A stretch of DNA of 25,474 nucleotides, from NCBI GenBank assembly GCA_900754605.1, contig CAAEDK010000169.1, positions 1 through 25,474 of the forward strand. The letters are read 5' to 3'. Shown piece after piece: positions 19,050-25,474 of the stretch. Made by a program: the position numbers and the translations under genes. A model generated the notes under the pieces. That model saw nothing but the letters and a program-made list of their open reading frames with translations. It had not been told where the DNA came from and did not search any database. The stretch's first letter is position 1; each line of letters begins with the position of its first letter. This DNA is from an uncultured Oscillospiraceae bacterium (GTDB taxonomy: Bacteria > Bacillota_A > Clostridia > Oscillospirales > Oscillospiraceae).

Positions 19050-20996
19050 ATGGTTCGGATTGCCATCGTCATTCCCTACGCCAGCATGGCAAATCTCGCC
19101 TGGGACGTGTTCCAGGAGCACACGGAGCAGATGCGCCTGCAGGCTCTGGACGCCACGGAGTACTCACTGGACATCCTGGTGGCGTCCACGACCCAGGAGC
19201 TGCTGCCCCAGTGGCCGGACTGCGACGCCATGATCGCCCGGGGCGCCACCTATCTGGACTTGTGCCGCCGTTCCCTCTCTATCCCGGTGATCGAGCTGAT
19301 TATCAACGGAACGGACATTGTCAATACTCTATTGCAGCTGCGGCAGAAGTACGGCCCTGTTCCGGCCGCCATCCTGGGAACCCAGAACATGATCCTGGGC
19401 GTGGAGAAGCTGGCCCGCCAGCTGGGTGTGGACGTGACGCCGTACTGTTTTCAGGAGAACAGCCTGCTGGAGATCCGCCGTTGTGTGGAGCAGGCAGCCA
19501 GAGACGGGAAGCGGGTCATCATCGGCGGCGGCACCGGCTGCCGCCTGGCGGAGGAGATCGGACTGACCTCCATGCTCATTACCTCCGGCCGGGAGGCATT
19601 CTGGAACGCCATCTCGGAGGCCAAGCAGCAGGCCAAGATCAGTCAGGTGGAACGGGAGAAGGCCCTGAGCTTCCAAACCATGCTGGACAACGCCTATGAG
19701 GGGCTGGTGGTCATCGACCGCAATCAACAGATCTCCTTTTTGAACACAGCTGCCATCCAGATTTTGCAGCTCTCCCGCCGGGAACAGTATCTGGGAAAGC
19801 CGGCATCCTCCGTGTTCTCCACCCCGGCGTTGAGCCGCATCGTGTCCGCGACGGAGAACACGGACGAGATTATCGCTTACAAAAACACCCACCTGTCCGT
19901 CAAAACGAAAAACATGATGATGCACGGCCTCCGGGCTGGAACTGTGGTTTCCCTGCTGAACGCCGCGCAGATCCAGACCACGGAGGACCAGCTGCGCAAA
20001 AAGCTCCACTACAAGGGACACAAGGCCAAGTACACCTTCGGGGATATCATCACCCGCAGCCCGCGGATGATAGCCTGTATCCAGGAGGCCAAGGCCTTTG
20101 CCCAGACGGACTCCAACATCGTGGTGGTGGGGGAGACCGGTACCGGAAAGGAGCTGTTGAGCCAGAGCATCCACGCCTGGAGCCGTCGGTCACAGAACAA
20201 CTTCGTAGCCATCAACTGCGCCGCCCTGCCGGAGAACCTGCTGGAGAGCGAGCTGTTCGGCTATGTGGAGGGCGCCTTCACCGGCGCCACCAGGGGCGGT
20301 AAGCCGGGCCTGTTTGAGATCGCCCACAACGGCACCATCTTTTTGGACGAGATCTCGGAGATCCCCCTGGGACTTCAGGGGCGGCTGCTGCGGGTCCTGC
20401 AGGAGCGGGAGATCATGCGGCTGGGGGACAGTCAGGTGACTCCCATCAATATCCGGGTGATCGCGGCCACCAACAAGAACCTGGAGTCGCTGGTCCGGGC
20501 AGGTAAATTCCGCAGCGATCTCTATTACCGCCTGTATGTCCTGCAGCTGAACCTGCCCCCGCTGCGGGAGCGGCAGGAGGACATCCCGCTGCTGACGCAG
20601 AGCTTCCTTCGGAACTTCCAGGCTCGGGAGGGCGACGGCTGTCCGCTGGAACTGAGCGATGGCGACTGCCGTCTGCTGCAGAGCTGCCCCTGGCGGGGAA
20701 ACATCCGGGAGCTGCAGAATTTCTGTGAGCGGCTGGCGGTGCTTTACCGGCCTGGCGTCTCTGTATCTGGCCTGATCGCCCATCTGCTGGAGAGTGCCGC
20801 CTCTCCCGAGACGCCGCCCCCGTGCCCGCCGCCGATGCCGAAGGCCGCCCATACCAGGATCGACCTGTCCTATGAGGAGTTGCTGGCCGTTCTTCAGGAA
20901 TGCGGCGGGAACCGGACGCAGACAGCGGCAAAACTGGGGATCAGCCGGGGGACACTGTGGCGGCTGCTGAAGAAGTATCAGGTCGGACAGACATGA
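19050..20996 (+). CDS. PrpR-like sigma-54-dependent transcriptional activator
   Basis: A 648-residue protein; ATG at 19050 after CAGGAGG. Domain order: PrpR_N-type sensory domain (about 5-190; DAMIARGATYLDL, IPVIELIINGTDIV, VIIGGGTGCRLAEE), PAS (about 208-300; MLDNAYEGLVVIDRNQQISFLN), AAA+ sigma-54 domain with Walker A GETGTGKE (361-368), GAFTGA (408-413) that contacts sigma-54, Walker B TIFLDE (429-434), and a Fis-type helix-turn-helix at 616-648. All activator motifs are intact. PrpR_N domains sense small organic acids or their metabolites. Divergent placement opposite the sigma-54 promoter makes it the operon's specific regulator. Confidence 0.93.
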   Translation: MVRIAIVIPYASMANLAWDVFQEHTEQMRLQALDATEYSLDILVASTTQELLPQWPDCDAMIARGATYLDLCRRSLSIPVIELIINGTDIVNTLLQLRQKYGPVPAAILGTQNMILGVEKLARQLGVDVTPYCFQENSLLEIRRCVEQAARDGKRVIIGGGTGCRLAEEIGLTSMLITSGREAFWNAISEAKQQAKISQVEREKALSFQTMLDNAYEGLVVIDRNQQISFLNTAAIQILQLSRREQYLGKPASSVFSTPALSRIVSATENTDEIIAYKNTHLSVKTKNMMMHGLRAGTVVSLLNAAQIQTTEDQLRKKLHYKGHKAKYTFGDIITRSPRMIACIQEAKAFAQTDSNIVVVGETGTGKELLSQSIHAWSRRSQNNFVAINCAALPENLLESELFGYVEGAFTGATRGGKPGLFEIAHNGTIFLDEISEIPLGLQGRLLRVLQEREIMRLGDSQVTPINIRVIAATNKNLESLVRAGKFRSDLYYRLYVLQLNLPPLRERQEDIPLLTQSFLRNFQAREGDGCPLELSDGDCRLLQSCPWRGNIRELQNFCERLAVLYRPGVSVSGLIAHLLESAASPETPPPCPPPMPKAAHTRIDLSYEELLAVLQECGGNRTQTAAKLGISRGTLWRLLKKYQVGQT

Positions 20997-21350
20997 GCAG
21001 AGGCATAGCCCATGACGCATGCCGACTGCGGTTTCCAGAGTATGGGCAGGGGAGGGCAACGCTGATGGAACCCCAGCGTACGAGAAAAAGCCCTGTGGCT
21101 GTAAAGCCAAAGGGCTTAATGGTTGCTGGTACTCAGTATGTGCAGCATCTGTGCCGCTGGTGGAAGCGGGGCGCCGCTGCAAAGCCTGTCACCCCCACTT
21201 TCCTGCCATCACAAGCTTCGTATCCTGTATTCCGGCGTTATAGCCGGAACGCAAGCGATTCCCGACTCCGGCTCACCCCGCTCGAAGGCGCAGTGGAGGA
21301 CTCAATGCTTGATGCTTGTGCTCCGCCGACAAGCCGAGTCTCCACGAGAA
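20997..21350. other. Structured intergenic element between convergent genes, no gene seen
   Basis: About 350 bases without a credible gene. A stem AAGCCCT (21088-21094)/AGGGCTT (21111-21117) with inner GGCT/AGCC is preceded by ACGAGAAAAAGCCC, nearly the same flank as the groEL terminator (ACGAGAAAAGCCCC from 21344). Between the two are TTCCGGC/GCCGGAA (21230-21249) and a longer imperfect pairing of GACTCCGGCT with AGCCGAGTC. The near-duplicate ends suggest a discrete repeat-like unit inserted at, or arising from, the groEL terminator. Confidence 0.45.
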
Positions 21351-21378
21351 AAGCCCCCTGGCGAAAGCCAGGGGGCTT
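21351..21378 (-). terminator. groEL terminator
   Basis: AAGCCCCCTGG (21351-21361) pairs with CCAGGGGGCTT (21368-21378) around CGAAAG. It ends the leftward groE transcript with TTTTC, and has TTTTTT on the other side, so it may serve both directions. Confidence 0.85.
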
Positions 21379-21392
21379 GATGTTTTTTGCAC

Positions 21393-23048
<1,656 letters not shown>

Positions 23049-23076
23049 TCATGTTTCATAAATTAGGGATGGGGAG

Positions 23077-23162
23077 TTAGGAATTGGGAATTTTGGCGTC
23101 CGGCAGAGCCAAACGATTTGAAATTGGCCGTTGCAGGCGGTTCCACAATTTCCGATTCCTGA
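23077..23162 (-). other. Imperfect inverted repeat between groES and groEL
   Basis: TTAGGAATTGGGAATTTTG (23077-23095) is an imperfect complement of 23144-23162, four or five mismatches in 19. In the groESL message it would form a long stem between the two genes and might affect processing. Evidence is weak. Confidence 0.3.
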
Positions 23163-23183
23163 TTGCAAGCGGGAGCGGGAGAT

Positions 23184-23468
23184 TTATTCCACGATCGCCA
23201 GAATGTCGTTCTGACGGACAACCACGTACTCCACGTCCTCCAGGGTGACCTTGGTGCCGGCGTACTGGCTGGTGATGACCTTGTCGCCGGGCTTCACGGT
23301 CATGACAACGTCCTTGCCGTCCACGTTGCCGCCGGGACCCACGGAGATGACTTCCGCCACGGAGGGCTTCTCCTTGGCGCTGCCGGTGAGGATAATGCCG
23401 CCCTTGGTGGTCTCCTCGGTCTCCACCATCTTCAGAATGACACGGTCTGCGAGCGGAGTGAGTTTCAT
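23184..23468 (-). CDS. groES: GroES co-chaperonin (Hsp10)
   Basis: A 94-residue protein of standard length; ATG at 23468 after AAGGAGG. It has PLADRVILKMVETEETTKGGIIL including the mobile loop (ETTKGGIIL), then VAEVISVGPGG and the closing VVRQNDILAIVE. It caps GroEL. It is first behind a promoter with a perfect CIRCE operator, so controlled by HrcA heat-shock repression. Confidence 0.98.
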   Translation of the reverse strand: MKLTPLADRVILKMVETEETTKGGIILTGSAKEKPSVAEVISVGPGGNVDGKDVVMTVKPGDKVITSQYAGTKVTLEDVEYVVVRQNDILAIVE

Positions 23469-23517
23469 AATGGGGTTCCTCCTTATAGAAATAAAAATTT
23501 GAAAAACAAGTTCAGCG

Positions 23518-23544
23518 TTAGCACTCATATCATTCGAGTGCTAA
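23518..23544. promoter_or_regulatory. CIRCE operator (HrcA binding site)
   Basis: TTAGCACTC-N9-GAGTGCTAA, an exact match to the consensus. The symmetry extends five more bases each side (CAGCG...CGCTG), giving 14-bp arms at 23513-23526 and 23536-23549. It lies in the groES 5' leader just after the promoter. Confidence 0.97.
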
Positions 23545-23551
23545 CGCTGCT

Positions 23552-23580
23552 ATCATAGCGCAATGTTTTCCATTTGTAAA
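23552..23580 (-). promoter_or_regulatory. groESL promoter
   Basis: Reading left: TTTACA (23580-23575), 17-base spacer, TATGAT (23557-23552). The start would fall within or at the CIRCE element, as is usual for this operator. Confidence 0.85.
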
Positions 23581-24050
23581 GGGGGTATCTATGAAGAATT
23601 TGTGAATTCCGAAAAAATCTCCCTCTCAGAAGGGGAGCGCATGGGAGCCGTCCTGCTGGACAGGAGAATTCAACTGTCATGACCAGCTTTCTGCCCAAAC
23701 GGCTGCCTCAGGCGGACTGACGGCTTCACATCTCACTGTGCCGCATGAAACAGCTCTGCTTGGGGTTACGCATTCTTCACGGATACGATTTTCACCGGCG
23801 CAAATACTGTACAATTCACGGGAAAAAGTTTCCAAATATGAAGAAATTTTTGCTTTTTATCAAGTGTTCCGTATAATACGAGGTTTCTTTATATGCTGTT
23901 GTTGCGGGTTATCCCATACCTCCCTGAAAAATTTTTCAACACAGCATCCGGCCTCGGTCAATGGTCGAGATGAACGGCAAGCCGCCATGGACAGGAGCGG
24001 AGGCTGACGCGCCTTTAATGCAATATTTTTATGGCTTTTTCACTGTTCAA
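23581..24050. other. Long intergenic region, no convincing gene
   Basis: A leftward-oriented hairpin CTCCC (23619-23623)/GGGAG (23633-23637) with six A on the + strand after it looks like a weak terminator for RNA coming from the right. A + strand promoter-like pair, TTGCTT (23850-23855) and TATAAT (23872-23877), 16 bases apart, leads only to a short frame without a ribosome site. The open frame at 23738-24007 has no start signal and atypical composition. Confidence 0.4.
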
Positions 24051-24137
24051 TAGGAAGTAAGCTTCTTAAAATTTCTCTTGACATTTTCGCTGCCCTAATT
24101 TAATATGAAGTCAGCTTCCTAAGAAGTTAACTTCCTA
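24051..24137. promoter_or_regulatory. Three operator-like dyads around the XRE-module promoter
   Basis: Three related palindromes: TAGGAAGTAAGCTTCTTA (24051-24068), TGAAGTCAGCTTCCTA (24106-24121) and AGAAGTTAACTTCCTA (24122-24137). The shared form is GAAGT-N-A-N-CTTC. The first lies upstream of the -35, the second starts at the last base of the -10, and the third follows at once. The XRE protein encoded just downstream is the likely ligand, for autorepression. Confidence 0.75.
24078..24106 (+). promoter_or_regulatory. Promoter of the XRE/membrane-protein module
   Basis: TTGACA (24078-24083), 17-base spacer, TAATAT (24101-24106), about 50 bases before the GTG start, embedded between the operator dyads. 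Confidence 0.8.
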
Positions 24138-24154
24138 TTTGAGGAGTGAGGAGC

Positions 24155-24388
24155 GTGAAAACGATTATCAAGGATTTGCGAACTGCCGCAGGATTGACGC
24201 AGCAGCAGCTTGCGAACCGGGTTCGTGTGACAGTAAGAACGATCAATTCCATAGAAAGAGGCGAATACAATCCATCGCTTGTTCTGGCCTACAAGATCGC
24301 ACAGGTATTTCATACGACCGTTGAAGAGTTGTGCTGCTTGAAAGAAAATGTAGAATGTGAGGAAAATCAGGATGAAGATCACAAATAA
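24155..24388 (+). CDS. Small XRE-family autoregulator
   Basis: A 77-residue protein. I chose the GTG at 24155, eight bases after GAGGAG; the GTG at 24146 would sit on that site. The first 65 residues are a helix-turn-helix: IIKDLRTAAGLTQQQLANRV, TVRTINSIERGEYNPSLVLAYKIAQVF and TTVEELC, as in regulators such as YozG or SinR-like types. The acidic tail (ENVECEENQDEDHK) may be short because the following gene overlaps by 17 bases. It heads a three-gene unit with two membrane proteins. Confidence 0.85.
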   Translation: MKTIIKDLRTAAGLTQQQLANRVRVTVRTINSIERGEYNPSLVLAYKIAQVFHTTVEELCCLKENVECEENQDEDHK

Positions 24389-24587
24389 GAAAATGTTTAT
24401 CCGGGGGATTTTATTATTACTGCTTGCCGTTGGTATTGGAATATCAAGATTTTGTATATTTACCGAGGCTACGCATGGTATTCCAAAGGCGGTTATCGGC
24501 ATAGGTATCTGCTTACTTGCAGCTTTTTATCACATGGTAATGGCCCTGCATATTGACGGCGAGGACGAGGGAGCGGAGGAAAAATAA
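24372..24587 (+). CDS. Small two-span membrane protein
   Basis: A 71-residue protein from ATG 24372 with AGGA upstream; the ATG at 24357 is in frame but lies inside the regulator gene without a ribosome site. Two hydrophobic segments (FIRGILLLLLAVGIGISRFCIF and AVIGIGICLLAAFYHMVMAL, each given only in part as spans) are joined by a short loop, and the tail is acidic (DGEDEGAEEK). I recognise no named family. Gene order ties it to the XRE regulator and the next membrane protein. Confidence 0.7.
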   Translation: MKITNKKMFIRGILLLLLAVGIGISRFCIFTEATHGIPKAVIGIGICLLAAFYHMVMALHIDGEDEGAEEK

Positions 24588-24589
24588 CT

Positions 24590-25006
24590 ATGCAATTATT
24601 TGGCGGAAAGGGTAAGATGCTGGGCCTGCTCTTGGTATTGGCTGCCTTCGGCAGCTTTTATCTGGGTGATATTACCGCGTTCACAACCTCGCAAAAAGCT
24701 ATCGCAGGGGTTGCTCTCTTTATTATTGTTCTGCTGGTCGGTATTTCCCTTCTGAAACCTAAAAAAACGGAAGAGGATATGATTGCGGAGCAGGATGAGA
24801 GAAATCAGTATATCGAATTGAAATGCGCTGAAAAAGCATTTCGGGTCGCACTGTACGCTTCATTTATGACCATTATAGCCGGCATGATTGCCTTTGGCCT
24901 GACAAGGGAATATGCCTTTATCTGGTTGGTTATGGGGGGAATTGTGCCTTACGGAACATCAAGAATTGCCTATATCGTTTCTGCATTCCGATACGACAAG
25001 CCATAA
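24590..25006 (+). CDS. Four-span membrane protein of the XRE module (DUF2178/DUF6442-like)
   Basis: A 138-residue protein; ATG at 24590 after GGAGGA, two bases after the previous stop. Two N-terminal spans (MLGLLLVLAAFGSFYLG; AIAGVALFIIVLLVGISLL), a cytoplasmic segment with EEDMIAEQDERNQYIELKCAEKAF split by charge, then two more spans. The DERN...K...KA motif between membrane pairs recalls small Firmicutes membrane proteins found beside XRE regulators. Function is unknown; stress response or bacteriocin immunity are guesses from such pairings. A terminator follows. Confidence 0.7.
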   Translation: MQLFGGKGKMLGLLLVLAAFGSFYLGDITAFTTSQKAIAGVALFIIVLLVGISLLKPKKTEEDMIAEQDERNQYIELKCAEKAFRVALYASFMTIIAGMIAFGLTREYAFIWLVMGGIVPYGTSRIAYIVSAFRYDKP

Positions 25007-25038
25007 ATGGAAGCAGGAAAGCACTGAATGAAAAATTA

Positions 25039-25077
25039 AGAGGCCAGGACACCTCCTTCGGGTGTGTCCTGGCCTCT
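25039..25077 (+). terminator. Terminator of the XRE/membrane module
   Basis: AGAGGCCAGGACAC (25039-25052) pairs with GTGTCCTGGCCTCT (25064-25077), 14 bp, then ATTTATC. Leftward it would be followed by TTAATTTTTC, so it may also stop the lipid kinase transcript. Confidence 0.85.
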
Positions 25078-25145
25078 ATTTATCAATTATTCTAGTTGAC
25101 TATTATACCGTGCCGAGGCGCAGTGGTTGAATGATCGTAGGATGC

Positions 25146-25474
25146 CTATAATAGCAGAAAAGCTGTGGAATATCGACGCTTCCTTGGCTTTCGGTCAAAT
25201 CCTGCCGTGGCATTGGGACTGCACCCCTTCGGCCCGAAGAACCGCACCCGCTTGTCCGAGAGCCCCAGCCGCACCTCCCGGCTCCGAAAGCTCTCCCCGT
25301 CCAGGCAGGTGACGATATCCTCCTCCCCGGGGCAGGCGGTGATGGCGACCTGCCGGGCCGTGACCACCCGGGCGATGTGGGGGAATTTCCGATACGCCCC
25401 GGCGGAGTAGGCCGGGAACAGCCGGGCGAAGGTGGCTTTCGGCACGTTCTTCACCAGGATGGTCTCCAGCACCC
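25146..25474 (-). CDS. YegS/DgkB-type lipid kinase, C-terminal part (partial at window edge)
   Basis: About 109 codons of the 3' end; the gene continues beyond the window. The segment LETILVKNVPKATFARLFPAY, then AYRKFPHIARVVTARQVAITA and VTCLDGESF (Asp-Gly-Glu), matches the C-terminal beta-sandwich of diacylglycerol/sphingosine kinase-like proteins, where the DGE motif is near-invariant. After about residue 85 the tail (CSPNATAGFDRKPRKRRY) is longer and more basic than usual. A GTG at 25472 could be read as a start, but the domain is clearly incomplete, so I treat the frame as cut by the window. Confidence 0.75.
   Translation of the reverse strand, partial: VLETILVKNVPKATFARLFPAYSAGAYRKFPHIARVVTARQVAITACPGEEDIVTCLDGESFRSREVRLGLSDKRVRFFGPKGCSPNATAGFDRKPRKRRYSTAFLLL

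Noticed and set aside
23738..24007. 89-codon rightward frame
   Set aside because: No ribosome site, and the reading passes through promoter-like and AT-rich non-coding sequence.

Overview
The window looks like the chromosome of a gut-type Gram-positive anaerobe, most likely Oscillospirales (Clostridium cluster IV). The basis is GC-rich coding with strong AGGAGG ribosome sites, a CIRCE-controlled groES-groEL operon, a tripartite tricarboxylate transporter operon with a sigma-54 activator, and an integrative element with Clostridia-type regulators. No 16S gene is present, so the genus is not shown.

Layout. (1) About 1-9040 is one end of an integrated element, a prophage or ICE. A leftward early operon carries small regulators, two tiny translationally coupled membrane peptides, an excisionase-like protein, XRE proteins, and a replication initiator with iteron-like repeats in its own coding sequence. 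A divergent XRE repressor and a SAP-domain protein read right. Next comes about 1.5 kb of mostly non-coding, repeat-rich, structured sequence, then two different tyrosine recombinases in tandem. After the recombinases is an AT-rich cargo operon, HicA-HicB-SecB-like, which I read as a toxin-antitoxin-chaperone (TAC) system. (2) 9078-9500 is a Met-Glu-Val tRNA operon (leftward) with its own promoter and terminator, at the element/chromosome junction. (3) 9611-18787 is a nine-gene leftward operon: a 2-hydroxyacid dehydrogenase, TctB, TctA, TctC, an HpcH/HpaI aldolase, an RraA-like protein, an Ldh_2-type dehydrogenase, a hydroxypyruvate-reductase-like dehydrogenase and glycerate kinase. A consensus sigma-54 -24/-12 promoter precedes it, and a PrpR-like sigma-54 activator is divergent at 19050-20996. 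(4) 20997-23580 has a structured intergenic element, then groEL and groES (leftward) under a perfect CIRCE site. (5) 23581-25474 has a long intergenic stretch, an XRE/membrane-protein module with three operator-like dyads, and the 3' part of a YegS/DgkB-type lipid kinase.

How the genes fit together. The TTT operon probably imports a hydroxylated di- or tricarboxylate, interconverts or oxidises it with the dehydrogenases, cleaves a 2-oxo acid with the aldolases (pyruvate-type product plus an aldehyde such as tartronate semialdehyde or glyoxylate), and sends the C3 part through hydroxypyruvate or glycerate to 2-phosphoglycerate. The substrate cannot be read from sequence.

Best candidates for something new: the HicAB-SecB-like TAC cassette beside the integrase; a promoter-hairpin-terminator unit (candidate sRNA, about 1226-1296) antisense to the 3' end of an XRE gene; a structured non-coding region with its own promoter at 3845-4136; and the uncharacterised TTT/aldolase/glycerate pathway.
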